The notes: generated from the letters alone by a model not told the origin. A stretch of DNA of 64,000 nt from Massilia sp. YIM B02443 (GCF_030411955.1 NZ_JASNRA010000002.1:310001-374000), one strand, 5' to 3'; shown: positions 1 to 10,730, counted from the stretch's first letter. Numbers and translations: made by a program.

Positions 1-14
1 TATATATTGCATTT

Positions 15-1394
15 ATGACATCCCTTGCTATCCCTCCCCTGTCCATCGTCGATGGCGCTACCGTGCGTCTGTCCGAACTGATGAGCGCATTCAGTTACGC
101 GCTCGATATTACCGAGGGCCAGCCCGAGGGACATTGCATGCGTGCCTGCTGGATCGGCGTGCACATCGGCCGCGAAGCCGGCCTGTCGCCGTCGCAGCTG
201 CGCGAGCTGTACTACACGATCCTGCTGAAAGACCTGGGCTGCAGCAGCAACGCGGCGCGCATCTTCGAGCTGTACATGAGCGACGACCGCCAGTTCAAGC
301 ACGACTACATGAGCATGGGCGACAGCCTGCCCGAGGCGCTGTCGTTCGTGCTGTCGCACGCCGGACTGCAGGCGCCGCTGGCGCAGCGCTTCCGCAGCAT
401 CCTGAAGGTGGTCGCCGGCGGCGAGCGCCTGGCCTGCGAACTGGTCAGCACGCGCTGCCAGCGTGGCGCCGAGATCGCGCGCCTGCTGCGCTTTCCGGAA
501 AGCGTGGCCGAAGGCATCTTCGGCCTGGACGAGCACTACAACGGCAAGGGCCGTCCCAACCGGGTGCGCGGCGACGACATTCCGCTGTATTCGCGCATCG
601 CCCTGCTGGCCCAGGTGGTGGACGTGTTCCACACCTCGGGCGGACGCGATGCCGCGATGGCCGAAGTCAGGCGCCGCGACGGCCGCTGGTTCGATCCGCG
701 CCTGGTGCAGGCATTCGAGGCGGTGGCGACGAGCAATGGGTTGTGGGCCGGCCTGGCCGATCCTGAACTCGAACGCGCCGTGGCCGATCTGGTACAGGCC
801 GAGCACGAGTTGCCGGTCGACGACGACTACCTCGACGACATCGCCGCCGCCTTCGGCCAGGTAGTCGATGCCAAGAGTCCATATACCAGCGGCCACAGTG
901 CGCGCGTGGCGCGCTACACCGACCTGATCGCCGAAGGCTTGGGCTTGCCACCGGCACGCCGGCGCTGGCTGCGCCGTGGCGCCCTGCTGCACGATGTCGG
1001 CAAGCTCGGCGTGAGCAACAGCGTGCTCGACAAACCGGGCGCGCTCGACCGCAACGAGTGGGACGCAGTCAAGCAGCACGCCATCTACAGCGAACGCATC
1101 CTGGCGCGGGTGCGCGCCTTCGCCGAGCTGGCGACCATCGCCGGCGCCCACCACGAACGGCTCGACGGCAACGGCTATCCGCGCGGCCTGGCGGCGCCGG
1201 ACATCGCGCTCGAGACGCGCATCATCACCACCGCCGACATCTTCGACGCCATCACCGCCGAGCGTCCGTATCGCGCGGCGATTCCCGTGCCGCAGGCGCT
1301 GGAGATGATGGAAAAGACGGTCGGCACGGCGCTCGATCCGGACTGCTTTGCGGCGCTCAAGCGCGCGCTGGCGCCCGAAGCCCTCGCCGCCTGA
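15..1394 (+). CDS. HD-GYP domain phosphohydrolase (probable c-di-GMP phosphodiesterase)
   Basis: 459 aa, cytoplasmic, no signal peptide or membrane segment. The C-terminal half carries a full HD-GYP signature: HDVGK at about residues 326-330, HHERLDGNGYP ending at GYP 387-389, and an ITTADIFDAI helix. The N-terminal half (about 20-230) looks like a second, degenerate HD-type domain: LKDLG stands where HDxG is expected, and EHYNGKGRP where HHExxDGxGYP is expected. HD-GYP proteins with intact motifs usually hydrolyse cyclic di-GMP, so a role in second-messenger turnover is likely but inferred. The ATG lies 14 bases from the window edge and no in-frame stop precedes it, so a start further upstream cannot be excluded. 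The next gene is convergent. Confidence 0.85.
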   Translation: MTSLAIPPLSIVDGATVRLSELMSAFSYALDITEGQPEGHCMRACWIGVHIGREAGLSPSQLRELYYTILLKDLGCSSNAARIFELYMSDDRQFKHDYMSMGDSLPEALSFVLSHAGLQAPLAQRFRSILKVVAGGERLACELVSTRCQRGAEIARLLRFPESVAEGIFGLDEHYNGKGRPNRVRGDDIPLYSRIALLAQVVDVFHTSGGRDAAMAEVRRRDGRWFDPRLVQAFEAVATSNGLWAGLADPELERAVADLVQAEHELPVDDDYLDDIAAAFGQVVDAKSPYTSGHSARVARYTDLIAEGLGLPPARRRWLRRGALLHDVGKLGVSNSVLDKPGALDRNEWDAVKQHAIYSERILARVRAFAELATIAGAHHERLDGNGYPRGLAAPDIALETRIITTADIFDAITAERPYRAAIPVPQALEMMEKTVGTALDPDCFAALKRALAPEALAA

Positions 1395-1406
1395 AGCGCG
1401 CCTGCG

Positions 1407-2105
1407 TCAGCCGAACAAGCCTTCGTCCGAACCGTCGCCATCGAAAAAGCCGCCCGGACTGTCGTCCACGTTGTCGGCCACGCTGTCGTCAAGCGCGCTG
1501 TTGGGTTCGTCGATCGCGCCCAATCCGGCCTGGTCGGCCAGTGAGCTGCCGGACTGGTCGGCCACACTGTCCGCTCCCGCGCCAGCGGCCGCATTATCGG
1601 CCAGCAAGTGGTTCGAGGCATCATGGCCGTTGTTGCCGAGCAGATTGCCGATCCCGTGGAACAAGAAGCTGCCGGCTGCCACGCCGGCCGCCGTCGCCGC
1701 CACCGTCCCCAGCATGCTGCCGGCGCCGCCGCGCATGAAGCCGCCCTGAGCCGGTGCCGCGGGCGCTGCCTGCTGGACCGGCGCGGCTCCCTGATAGCGC
1801 CCGCCTTCCATGCCCGGCACCGGATTCGACGGACGGCTCTGCGCCGAGTTGCCCCAGGCATTCGGATCGAGGAAGCCGCCGGCGCTCTTGCCGCCCTGGC
1901 TCTCGAGCTCGGCGATACGGTTCTGGGCATTGCCCAGCGCTTGTTCCACCAGCAAGGCGCGCTGCACCAGCAGGTAGGCCGCGTCCGGCTGCTGGGCCAC
2001 GGCGCGCTGGATCAGCGCATCGGCTTCCGGGTCTTTCGCCACGCCGCGCGCCTGGACCAGCTGGTTCAGGAAATCTTGCAACTTTTGTGTGTCGGATGCA
2101 TTCAT
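1407..2105 (-). CDS. DUF2076 domain-containing protein
   Basis: 232 aa. The N-terminal ~70 residues (MNASDTQKLQDFLNQLVQ, then a conserved helical stretch ending IAELESQ) match the DUF2076 family pattern. The middle is rich in Gln, Ala, Pro and Gly, followed by a short hydrophobic Gly/Ala segment (GTVAATAAGVAAGSFLFHGI) and an acidic, Asp/Ser-rich tail ending GLFG. Function is unknown; family members are usually annotated as periplasmic or sensor-like proteins without experimental support. It converges on the HD-GYP gene with only 12 bases between stops. A good ribosome site (ggagttcc) precedes the ATG. Confidence 0.75.
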   Translation of the reverse strand: MNASDTQKLQDFLNQLVQARGVAKDPEADALIQRAVAQQPDAAYLLVQRALLVEQALGNAQNRIAELESQGGKSAGGFLDPNAWGNSAQSRPSNPVPGMEGGRYQGAAPVQQAAPAAPAQGGFMRGGAGSMLGTVAATAAGVAAGSFLFHGIGNLLGNNGHDASNHLLADNAAAGAGADSVADQSGSSLADQAGLGAIDEPNSALDDSVADNVDDSPGGFFDGDGSDEGLFG

Positions 2106-2223
2106 GGTGGAACTCCTGTTGGACGGTTCGGATAGACCCTATGTTGTGGATCAGTCATCGCGATTTCAAGTTCAGCGGCGCACTGTTACCATTGGTTTAC
2201 GATCCACCGTTCCAGGAGATGCG

Positions 2224-2631
2224 ATGAATTCGACCGTGGTTCCCAGCCTGCGCTACCGCGATATGCCGGCGTTGATCGACTGGCTGTGCAGCAACTTTGG
2301 ATTCGAACGGCGGCTGGTGGTGCCGGGCGCGGACGGCTCGGTCGTCCATGCCGAGCTGGCGCTGGGCGGCGGCCTCCTGATGCTCGGTACCCACGCCGAC
2401 GACGCCTACGGCGCCCTGCTGACCACGCCCGAGAAGACGGGCGGACTGCAGACGCAGACCATCTGGCTGCACGTGGAGAACGCGGACGAGGTGTATTCGC
2501 GGGTGGTGGAAAGCGGCGCCGCCATCCTGCAGACCATCGACGACGTGGCGCAAGGCGGGCGCGCTTTTACTTGCCGCGATCCGGAAGGCCATGTGTGGCA
2601 GGTCGGCACCTACGATCCCTGGGCCGGCTGA
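2224..2631 (+). CDS. VOC/glyoxalase superfamily protein
   Basis: 135 aa from the ATG preceded by an aggag ribosome site six bases upstream; a longer in-frame reading from 2089 lacks such a site and runs through the divergent promoter. The protein shows one vicinal-oxygen-chelate fold: start SLRYRDMPALIDWL, the middle strand LGGGLLMLGT, then TIWLHVENADEVYSRVVESG and the terminal CRDPEGHVWQVGTYDPW typical of the glyoxalase/bleomycin-resistance superfamily. Substrate unknown. It is divergent from the DUF2076 gene. Confidence 0.8.
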   Translation: MNSTVVPSLRYRDMPALIDWLCSNFGFERRLVVPGADGSVVHAELALGGGLLMLGTHADDAYGALLTTPEKTGGLQTQTIWLHVENADEVYSRVVESGAAILQTIDDVAQGGRAFTCRDPEGHVWQVGTYDPWAG

Positions 2632-2743
2632 AAGGCGGCCGGAAGTCGGGCCGAGACTCGCTTGCAGCGGCGCTTGTTTGCTATGCTAGCGCCCTGGCGC
2701 CGCTCCCTGCGAGCGGCCGGATACATTTCGAAGGAAGCAGAAT

Positions 2744-3280
2744 ATGGTCTCGCTGCAAGAGCAGTTACTGAAAGCCGGCCTGGTCGACAAGAAAAAGGTC
2801 AAGCTGGCCAACCAGGACAAGAGCAAGCAACACAAGGAAGCGCTGCGCACCGGCGTCGACAAGGTCAACGAGTCGCGTGAAGCGGCGCTGGAAATGCAGC
2901 GCAAGAACGCCGAACGCGCGCGCGAGCTGAACGCCCAGCGCGATGCCGCCGCGACGCAAAAGGCGATCCTGGCGCAGATCGCCCAGCTGGTGCAGCAGAA
3001 CAAGCAGCCCAAGGGCAAGGGCGACGTGCCCTACAACTTCACCTTCGGCACCAAGATCGAGCGCATCCACGTAACGTCGCAGATCGTCGAGCACCTGGTG
3101 GCCGGCCGCCTGGTGATCGTGCACATGAACGGCAGCTTCGAGCTGGTGCCGCGCGTGATCGGCGAAAAGATCGCCCAGCGCGACGCGTCGATCGTGGTGC
3201 AGATCAAGAAAAAAGTGCAGGAAGTGGAAGAGGACGATCCGTACGCGGACTTCAAGATTCCGGACGATCTGATGTGGTGA
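2744..3280 (+). CDS. DUF2058 family protein (YaiL-like)
   Basis: 178 aa, very rich in Lys, Gln and Ala in its first 90 residues (predicted long charged helix), then a compact C-terminal domain with YNFTFGTKIERIHVTSQIVE and a DDPYADFKIPDDLMW end. This arrangement is that of the DUF2058/YaiL family, described as nucleoprotein/polysaccharide-associated in some annotations but without settled function. The ATG follows a gaaggaagc ribosome site. A TATGCT box about 60 bases upstream may belong to its promoter. Confidence 0.8.
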   Translation: MVSLQEQLLKAGLVDKKKVKLANQDKSKQHKEALRTGVDKVNESREAALEMQRKNAERARELNAQRDAAATQKAILAQIAQLVQQNKQPKGKGDVPYNFTFGTKIERIHVTSQIVEHLVAGRLVIVHMNGSFELVPRVIGEKIAQRDASIVVQIKKKVQEVEEDDPYADFKIPDDLMW

Positions 3281-3284
3281 TGCC

Positions 3285-3320
3285 TGCGGTGCGCGACCAG
3301 CTATCGGCGCGCGCACCGCA
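3285..3320. terminator. Hairpin between convergent genes
   Basis: Perfect 11-bp inverted repeat (tgcggtgcgcg / cgcgcaccgca) with a 14-nt loop, lying between the stop codons of the DUF2058 gene and cdd. No T-run follows on either strand, so it may be a transcript-end stabiliser rather than a strict intrinsic terminator. Confidence 0.4.
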
Positions 3321-3331
3321 TCATTGAACCG

Positions 3332-3736
3332 TTACGGGTTCAGATCACGTCCGCCAAACGCATTCGGCAGCTGCTCGGCAGCCGTGGTCTCGAACACATC
3401 CCCTTTCAGGTTGGTCAGCACCACCGGCAGTTCATTCCCACCCAACTCCAGGATCACCTGGCGGCACGCGCCGCACGGTGCGATCGGGCCTTCGGTCTGG
3501 CCGATCACGGCCAGCGCCGCGAAGTCACCCGGCCGGTAGCCGGCCGCGATGGCGCTGAACAGCGCCGTGCGTTCGGCGCAGTTGCACAGGCCATAGGCTG
3601 CGTTCTCCACGTTACAGCCGCGGAACACGCGGCCATCCTTGCATTCCAGCGCCGCGCCCACCTTGAACTTCGAGTAGGGGGCGTAGGCCAGTTCGCGCGC
3701 GGCGCGCGCTTCGTCGATCAGTTTTGCGTATTTCAT
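3332..3736 (-). CDS. cdd: Cytidine deaminase
   Basis: 134 aa, the length of the small homotetrameric cytidine deaminases. It converts cytidine/deoxycytidine to uridine/deoxyuridine. Zinc-site motifs are intact: NCAERTALF (Cys ligand plus catalytic Glu) and PCGACRQVI (two Cys ligands); GCNVENAAYG is the substrate-binding stretch. It is the last gene of the minus-strand nucleoside catabolic operon, 10 bases after deoA, with an agaggtga ribosome site. The uridine and deoxyuridine formed would feed deoA-type phosphorolysis. Confidence 0.95.
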   Translation of the reverse strand: MKYAKLIDEARAARELAYAPYSKFKVGAALECKDGRVFRGCNVENAAYGLCNCAERTALFSAIAAGYRPGDFAALAVIGQTEGPIAPCGACRQVILELGGNELPVVLTNLKGDVFETTAAEQLPNAFGGRDLNP

Positions 3737-3746
3737 GTGTCACCTC

Positions 3747-5069
<1,323 letters not shown>

Positions 5070-5086
5070 ATACGTATCTTTCAAAA

Positions 5087-5202
5087 ACGTAGGGTTGGCG
5101 GGTCCCCCGCCGACGCGGTGATAGTTACAGGCAAGATCATCGAAAACGATATCGGAGCCACCACCAATCACCGCGTCGGCGGCAAAGCCGCCAACCCTAC
5201 GT
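5087..5202. repeat. REPIN-like doublet: two inverted 36-nt palindromic repeats
   Basis: Two 36-nt units, 5087-5122 and 5167-5202, are reverse complements at 31 of 36 positions; the five mismatches sit only in the centre of each unit. Each unit is itself palindromic (ggcgg...ccgcc core) and begins with acgtagggttggcgg. The 44-nt spacer holds a weaker imperfect hairpin (gatcatcg aaaa cgatatc). Size (~116 bp), inverted pairing and the intergenic site between two operon genes match REPIN elements, which elsewhere are mobilised by RAYT transposases. No RAYT gene is in the window. It may also attenuate readthrough from the ALDH gene into deoA-cdd. Confidence 0.8.
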
Positions 5203-5227
5203 ACAACAATATTTTCTAACGCCGTCG

Positions 5228-7606
5228 TTACACGCCGTACGGAATCCAGACGTTCTTGACCTGGCTCGCATGCTGCAGCACCGTGCGGCCGCACGCCTGC
5301 TTGGCATCGAACCAGTCGCGGCCCTTGGCGCCGCCGACCCAGGTGCGCTTCAACGACTCCGCCGACAGACGCTCGACTTCCGCGCAACCTTCCGCCGAAC
5401 CATCGTGACGCCACACCGCATCCACGTCATGGTGCGACGCCAGCGTGCGCGCCAGTTCGTCGGCCGAGCCAGTAACGATGTTCAGCGCCCCACCCGGCAG
5501 GTCCGACGTATCCAGCACCTGGTACAGGTCGGTGGCCGACAGCGGATACGCTTCCGACGGCACCGCCACCACGCGGTTGCCCAGCGCCAGCGCAGGCGCC
5601 ACCAGCGAGATGAAGCCCAGCAGCGGGTTCTCGTTCGGGCACACGACGCCGATCACGCCGACCGGTTCGTTCAGCGCCACGGTGATGCCGTGCATCGGCG
5701 GCTGGTGCGCCGCGCCGTCGTACTTGTCGCACCACGCGGCCCAGTAGAACAGGCGCTCGATCGAGGCTTGCACTTCACGTGCAGCATCCTTCGAGCCGGT
5801 CTGCTGGGCGATGCGCCCGGCGAATTCGTCGGCGCGGATCGCCAGGTTCTCGGCGATGTAGTACAGCACCTGGGCGCGGTTGTGCGCGGTCGCCTTGGCC
5901 CAGCCGGACGCCTTGTGCGCCGCTTCCACGGCGTTGCGGATGTCCTTGCGGCTGCCCTCGCCCACGTCGGCCAGGAACTCGCCATTGGCGCCGTTGATCG
6001 CGCGGCTGTAGGCGCCGTCAGGGCGGGCCTGCTTGCCGCCGATGTAGATCTTGGCAGTGCGGTCGACCGCGAACGGGTTGTCGCCTTCGGCCTGCTTGAC
6101 GCGGCCTTTTTCTGCGATCACTGGCGCAGCCGGGCGTGCGTCTTCCGACAGCGGCACCAGGTACTCGACCATGCCTTCCTTGCCGCCTTCGCGACCAAAG
6201 CCCGATTCCTTCACGCCGCCGAAGCCGCATGCCGCGTCGAACTGGTTGGCGGTGTTGATCCACACCACGCCGGCCTTGATCTGCGGCGCCACGTCCAGCG
6301 CCAGGCTGATCGACTCGCTCCACACGCAGGCGGCCAGGCCGTACACGGTGTTGTTCGCCAGTTGAACCGCTTCGCCCGGAGTGCGGAAGCTCATCGCCAC
6401 CAGCACCGGTCCGAAGATCTCGGCCTGGGCCACGGCGGCCGAGGTCGAGGCGCCGGTGATCAGGGTCGGCAGATACCACGAACCGGTGGTCGACAGCTCG
6501 ACATTCGGCTGCCACACTTCGCACCCTTCGGCGCGGGCCGATTCGACCAGCCCGTGGATGCGCTGCTGCTGCACCGGATCGACCAGCGCGCCGATGTCGT
6601 TCGATTTATCCAGCGGCGAGCCGACGCGCAGGTTCTGCATGCGCGCCTTGACCTTGGCGATGAAGCGCTCGTAGATCGACTCCTGCACCAGCAGGCGCGA
6701 ACCGGCACAGCACACCTGCCCCTGGTTGAACCAGATCGAATCGACCAGGCCCTCGACCGCCGCATCCAGGTCGGCGTCGTCGAACACGATGAACGGCGAC
6801 TTGCCGCCCAGTTCCAGCGACAGCTTCTTGCCGCTGCCGGCCGTGGCCTTGCGGATCAGGCGGCCGACTTCGGTCGAGCCGGTGAAGGCCAGCTTGTCGA
6901 TGCCCGGGTGATTCACGATCGCTTCGCCCACGCGGCCGTCGCCGGTGACGATGTTCACGACGCCCGCCGGCACGCCGGCGCGCTGGCAGATCTCGGCGAA
7001 CAGCAGTGCGGTCAGCGGCGTGTACTCGGCCGGCTTGAACACGACCGTGTTACCGGCGGCCAGCGCCGGCGCGATCTTCCACGCCAACATCAACAGCGGG
7101 AAGTTCCACGGCACGATCTGGCCGACCACGCCGACGGCGCGATAGTCGGCGAATTCTTCCGACTGCAGCTGGGCCCAGCCGGCGTGATGGTAGAAGTGGC
7201 GCGCGGCCAGCGGCAGGTCGGCATCGCGCGTTTCGCGGATGGTCTTGCCGTTGTCGAGCGTCTCGAGCACCGCGAACAGGCGCGCGTGCTTCTGCAGAAG
7301 GCGCGACAGCGCGTACATGATCTTGGCGCGGCCATGGCCGCCCAGTGCCACCCAGCCCGGCTGGGCGCGGCGGGCGGCGGCGACGGCGCGTTCGACGTCG
7401 TCATTGGTGGCTTGCGTTACCTGCGCCAGTTCGGCGCCGTCGGCCGGGTTATTGGTGGCGAAGGTCTCGCCGGCCTCGCTCCAGGCGTTGTCGATGAACA
7501 GGCCGAAACGGCGGCCGTGCTGATCCAGCCACGCGAGCGCTTCCTTGGTGGTCTCGAGAGCGGGGCCGTAATCCATGGTCTGAAGAATCTCTTTAATTGT
7601 TGGCAT
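5228..7606 (-). CDS. Two-domain aldehyde dehydrogenase (ALDH16-type)
   Basis: 792 aa, about 1.6 times a normal ALDH. The first ~490 residues form a complete ALDH domain with [20 protein letters not shown], general base Glu in LELGGKSPF (about E265) and catalytic Cys in NQGQVCCAG (about C299). From about residue 510 a second ALDH-like domain follows ([17 protein letters not shown]..., [13 protein letters not shown]...) that has the NAD-fold pattern but no catalytic Cys/Glu motif. This matches the ALDH16 architecture, where the second domain is non-catalytic. It lies 15 bases after deoC. Since DeoC releases acetaldehyde, oxidation of acetaldehyde to acetate is the likely role (inference). Confidence 0.88.
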   Translation of the reverse strand: MPTIKEILQTMDYGPALETTKEALAWLDQHGRRFGLFIDNAWSEAGETFATNNPADGAELAQVTQATNDDVERAVAAARRAQPGWVALGGHGRAKIMYALSRLLQKHARLFAVLETLDNGKTIRETRDADLPLAARHFYHHAGWAQLQSEEFADYRAVGVVGQIVPWNFPLLMLAWKIAPALAAGNTVVFKPAEYTPLTALLFAEICQRAGVPAGVVNIVTGDGRVGEAIVNHPGIDKLAFTGSTEVGRLIRKATAGSGKKLSLELGGKSPFIVFDDADLDAAVEGLVDSIWFNQGQVCCAGSRLLVQESIYERFIAKVKARMQNLRVGSPLDKSNDIGALVDPVQQQRIHGLVESARAEGCEVWQPNVELSTTGSWYLPTLITGASTSAAVAQAEIFGPVLVAMSFRTPGEAVQLANNTVYGLAACVWSESISLALDVAPQIKAGVVWINTANQFDAACGFGGVKESGFGREGGKEGMVEYLVPLSEDARPAAPVIAEKGRVKQAEGDNPFAVDRTAKIYIGGKQARPDGAYSRAINGANGEFLADVGEGSRKDIRNAVEAAHKASGWAKATAHNRAQVLYYIAENLAIRADEFAGRIAQQTGSKDAAREVQASIERLFYWAAWCDKYDGAAHQPPMHGITVALNEPVGVIGVVCPNENPLLGFISLVAPALALGNRVVAVPSEAYPLSATDLYQVLDTSDLPGGALNIVTGSADELARTLASHHDVDAVWRHDGSAEGCAEVERLSAESLKRTWVGGAKGRDWFDAKQACGRTVLQHASQVKNVWIPYGV

Positions 7607-7621
7607 GACGAATCCGGAAAA

Positions 7622-8578
7622 TTAGGGTTGCGCGTGGCGGTGAGCGGCCGAGTAATTCCCGGTCACGTAGTGCTCCAGCTGGCGCTCGATGTCGGTCAGC
7701 AGGCTCGAAGCGCCGATGCGGAACAGGTGCGGCTGCAGCCAGTCGTTGCCCAGTTCTTCCTTCATCACGGTCAGGTATTGCAGCGCCGACTTGGCGGTCG
7801 AGACGCCGCCGGCCGGCTTGTAGCCGACCTGGAAGCCGGTCTGCTCGTAGTAATCGCGGATCGCGCGCACCATCACCAGCGACACGGGAATAGTGGCGTT
7901 GACGCCTTCCTTGCCGGTCGAGGTCTTGATGAAGTCGGCGCCGGCCATCATGCACACCCACGAGGCTTTCGCCACGTTTTCCAGCATCACCAGGTCGCCG
8001 GTGGCCAGGATCGCCTTCACGTGGGCGTCGCCGCAAGCCTGGCGGTAGGCCACCATCTCGTCGTACAGCGCCTGCCAGTTACCCGTCAGCACGTGCTGGC
8101 GCGTGATGACGATATCGATCTCGCTTGCGCCGGCGGCCACCGACAGCTCGATCTCGCGCAGCTTGGTTTCCATGCTCGACAGGCCGGCCGGGAATGCGGT
8201 CGACACGGCGGCGATCGGAAGACGACCCTGCAGCACCTTGACGGCCGGGGTGATCATTTCGTGATACACGCAGACGGCGCCGGTGCTCAGGCTATCGAGG
8301 CCGAGAGCCTGCATCAGATCCGCGCGCAGCGGGCGCATCGCCTTCATGCACAGGCGCTCGACACGGCCCGGGGTGTCGTCGCCCGACAGCGTGGTCAGGT
8401 CCATGCACTCGATGGCGCGCACCAGCCAGGCGGCCTGGTATTCCTTCTTGACCGTGCGGCGGTTGGCCAGGCTGGCGGCGCGGCGGTCGGCGGCATTGCG
8501 GTTGATCTTGATGCTGTTGACCAGGCCCAGGTCCAGGCCCTGGGCGACGTTGCGTTTGAAGTCCAGCGGCTGGCTCAT
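7622..8578 (-). CDS. deoC: Deoxyribose-phosphate aldolase
   Basis: 318 aa. It splits 2-deoxyribose-5-phosphate into glyceraldehyde-3-phosphate and acetaldehyde. The Schiff-base lysine is in GADFIKTSTGKEG; other family blocks are EIDIVITRQHVLTGNW, KAILATGDL and KPAGGVSTAKSALQYL. It is longer at the N terminus than the ~250-aa class, having a ~60-residue lead, as in the larger DeoC group. Its ATG overlaps the deoB stop (ATGA), indicating translational coupling, and its product acetaldehyde is presumably taken by the ALDH that follows. Confidence 0.95.
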   Translation of the reverse strand: MSQPLDFKRNVAQGLDLGLVNSIKINRNAADRRAASLANRRTVKKEYQAAWLVRAIECMDLTTLSGDDTPGRVERLCMKAMRPLRADLMQALGLDSLSTGAVCVYHEMITPAVKVLQGRLPIAAVSTAFPAGLSSMETKLREIELSVAAGASEIDIVITRQHVLTGNWQALYDEMVAYRQACGDAHVKAILATGDLVMLENVAKASWVCMMAGADFIKTSTGKEGVNATIPVSLVMVRAIRDYYEQTGFQVGYKPAGGVSTAKSALQYLTVMKEELGNDWLQPHLFRIGASSLLTDIERQLEHYVTGNYSAAHRHAQP

Positions 8579-9768
8579 AACAGTGCGGTTCCGTTCGAAA
8601 GTGGTTTGACGCCAAGGTGCTTGGCCAGCGTGGCGCCGATGTCCGAGAAGGTGTTTGCCGTCGGCAGTTCCTGCGGCTTGACGCTCGGACCGAAGAAGAT
8701 CATCGGGATGTGTTCGCGGGTGTGGTCCGAGCCCGGCGCGGTCGGGTCGCAGCCATGGTCGGCGGTGATCACGACCAGGTCGTCGGGCTGCAGCTTGGCC
8801 ATGAATTCCGGCAGGCGCGCGTCGAGTTCGTGCAGCGCATTCGAATAGCCGGCGACGTCGCGGCGGTGACCGAAGTGCATGTCGAAGTCGACGAAGTTCA
8901 CGAACGTCAGCGATTTCGAAGGCGCCTCGTCCGCGACTTCCAGCAGGCGGTCGAACAGCGCCATATTGTCCGGGCCCTTCACCAGGCGCGTGACGCCCTG
9001 GCCGGCGAAGATGTCGCTGATCTTGCCGAGGGCGATCATCTCGCCGCCGGCTTCTTTCACATGGTCGAGCAGCGTCGGCGCGGTCGGCGGCACGGCGTAG
9101 TCGTGGCGGTTCGACGTGCGCTTGTAGTCGCCATTGGCGCCCGTGAACGGACGCGCGATCACGCGGCCGATGTTGTACGGCTTGACCAGCTCATACGCCG
9201 CTTCGCACACCTGGTACAGGCGCTCGAGGCCGAAGTGCTCTTCGTGCGCGGCGATCTGCAGCACCGAGTCGGCCGAGGTGTACAGGATCGGTTTGCCGGT
9301 CGCGACGTGCTCGTCGCCCAGCTCGTTGATGATGGTGGTGCCCGAGGCGTGGCAGTTGCCCAGCCAGCCCGGCACGCCGGTCAACTCTTGCAGTTTGTCG
9401 GTCAGCTCTTGCGGAAAGGTCGGCACCGTCTTCGGGAAGTAGCCCCAGTCGAACAGCACCGGCACGCCGGCGATTTCCCAGTGGCCGCTCTGCGTGTCCT
9501 TGCCGGTCGACTGCTCGCGCGCGACGCCCCAGGCACCCAGGAAGCCGTCGCGCTGCTCAAAACCGGCGGCCCACTCGCCGCTGGCCTTGTGCGCGGCCGC
9601 GGCCAGGCCCAGTTTCTCGAGATTCGGCAGCGACATCGGCTTGCCCTCTTTCGCCGCCCATTCGGCGATGTGGCCGAAGGTGTTGGCGCCCGTGTCGCCG
9701 TATTTGTCGGCATCGGGCAGCGCGCCCAGGCCGAAGGAATCAAGCAGGAGGATGAATGCGCGTGACAT
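8575..9768 (-). CDS. deoB: Phosphopentomutase
   Basis: 397 aa, standard length. It isomerises (deoxy)ribose-1-phosphate to the 5-phosphate, linking nucleoside phosphorylases to DeoC. Alkaline-phosphatase-superfamily metal sites are visible: LLDSFGLGALPDA at the N terminus, TGKDTQSGHWEI (phospho-Thr loop), and the C-terminal NFVDFDMHFGHRRDVAGY and ITADHGCDP motifs. It follows the purine nucleoside phosphorylase gene by 26 bases. Confidence 0.97.
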   Translation of the reverse strand: MSRAFILLLDSFGLGALPDADKYGDTGANTFGHIAEWAAKEGKPMSLPNLEKLGLAAAAHKASGEWAAGFEQRDGFLGAWGVAREQSTGKDTQSGHWEIAGVPVLFDWGYFPKTVPTFPQELTDKLQELTGVPGWLGNCHASGTTIINELGDEHVATGKPILYTSADSVLQIAAHEEHFGLERLYQVCEAAYELVKPYNIGRVIARPFTGANGDYKRTSNRHDYAVPPTAPTLLDHVKEAGGEMIALGKISDIFAGQGVTRLVKGPDNMALFDRLLEVADEAPSKSLTFVNFVDFDMHFGHRRDVAGYSNALHELDARLPEFMAKLQPDDLVVITADHGCDPTAPGSDHTREHIPMIFFGPSVKPQELPTANTFSDIGATLAKHLGVKPLSNGTALL

Positions 9769-9794
9769 GGTCTTCGCTCTCTCGTCTGAATGGT

Positions 9795-10637
9795 TTAAGC
9801 GGCGGCGCGTGGGGTCTTGCCGAAGCGCTCGATGAAGGCCGGGATCAGCGCCACCATGTCCTGGGCCGCGATTGCCGCGTACTTCAGGGTCTGGTCGTGC
9901 GACAGCGCGAACGGCGAGAGGCCTTCGGCCAGGTTGGTGATGGCCGACACGGCGGTCACTTTCAGGCCGCAGTGGCGTGCGGCAATCACTTCCGGAATCA
10001 AGGACATGCCGACCACGTCGGCGCCCAGCGTTTTGAAAGCGCGGATTTCGGCGACGGTCTCGAAGTGCGGACCGGCGGCGGCCAGGTACACGCCTTCGTG
10101 CAGGGTGATGCCCTTCTCTTGCGCGGCCGCCTTCACTTCGGCGCGGGTGTCGGCGTCGTAGGCGTTGGACATGCTGAAGAAGCGCGGGCCGAAGCGGTCG
10201 TCGTTCGGGCCGGCCATCGGGCTGCCCGGCAGGAAGTTGATGTGATCGGTGATCGCGACCAGGCTGCCGGCGTCGGCTTCGACGTTCAGCGAGCCGGCGG
10301 CATTCGTCACGAACAGCAGTTCGCAGCCGATTTCCTTCAGCGTGCGGATCGCCGAGGTCATCACGCCCGGGCCGTAGCCTTCGTAGAAGTGGCCGCGGCC
10401 CTTCATGCAGGCGACCGGCACGCCGTTCATCTCACCCAGCACCAATTCGCCGGCGTGGCCGTGCACGGTGCTGATCGGGAAGCCCGGCAGCTCGGCGTAG
10501 CCGATCGACACGGCATCAGTCAGTTGCTCGGCCAGCACGCCCAGGCCGGAACCGAGGATCAGCGCCACGCGCGGCGTGAAGCCCGGCTTGCGGGCGCGGA
10601 TGATGTCGGCGGCTTCGAATGGGGTATTGCTGGACAT
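9795..10637 (-). CDS. punA: Purine-nucleoside phosphorylase (PunA/XapA type)
   Basis: 280 aa, in the size range of trimeric NP-I purine nucleoside phosphorylases. Phosphate-binding GSGLG is in ALILGSGLGVLAEQL; HGHAG, the base-binding VTNAAGSLN, and YLAAAGPHFET and GADVVGMSLIPEVIAARH motifs are all present. It phosphorolyses inosine/guanosine or deoxy forms to hypoxanthine/guanine and pentose-1-phosphate. It is first in the minus-strand operon followed by deoB, deoC, ALDH, deoA and cdd. The choice between PunA and XapA substrate range (xanthosine) cannot be settled from sequence alone. Confidence 0.93.
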   Translation of the reverse strand: MSSNTPFEAADIIRARKPGFTPRVALILGSGLGVLAEQLTDAVSIGYAELPGFPISTVHGHAGELVLGEMNGVPVACMKGRGHFYEGYGPGVMTSAIRTLKEIGCELLFVTNAAGSLNVEADAGSLVAITDHINFLPGSPMAGPNDDRFGPRFFSMSNAYDADTRAEVKAAAQEKGITLHEGVYLAAAGPHFETVAEIRAFKTLGADVVGMSLIPEVIAARHCGLKVTAVSAITNLAEGLSPFALSHDQTLKYAAIAAQDMVALIPAFIERFGKTPRAAA

Positions 10638-10724
10638 GATATTCCTTGTCGATGAATGTGTTGGGGACGTTGCGGAGAGGGTGGCCTGGAAATTGCGAGG
10701 CCGTAAGTCTGAGGTCAGCTAACT

Positions 10725-10730
10725 ATTATA
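10725..10730 (-). promoter_or_regulatory. Probable -10 box of the nucleoside catabolic operon
   Basis: A perfect TATAAT on the minus strand, 88 bases upstream of the phosphorylase ATG. The -35 region (acatat at 17-bp spacing) is poor, which would suit activator- or repressor-controlled transcription. Confidence 0.4.

Noticed and set aside
5270..8848. 1192-codon plus-strand open frame across ALDH and deoC
   Set aside because: Antisense to genes with full family motifs; translation is His/Arg/Val-rich, typical of the complement of GC-rich coding sequence.
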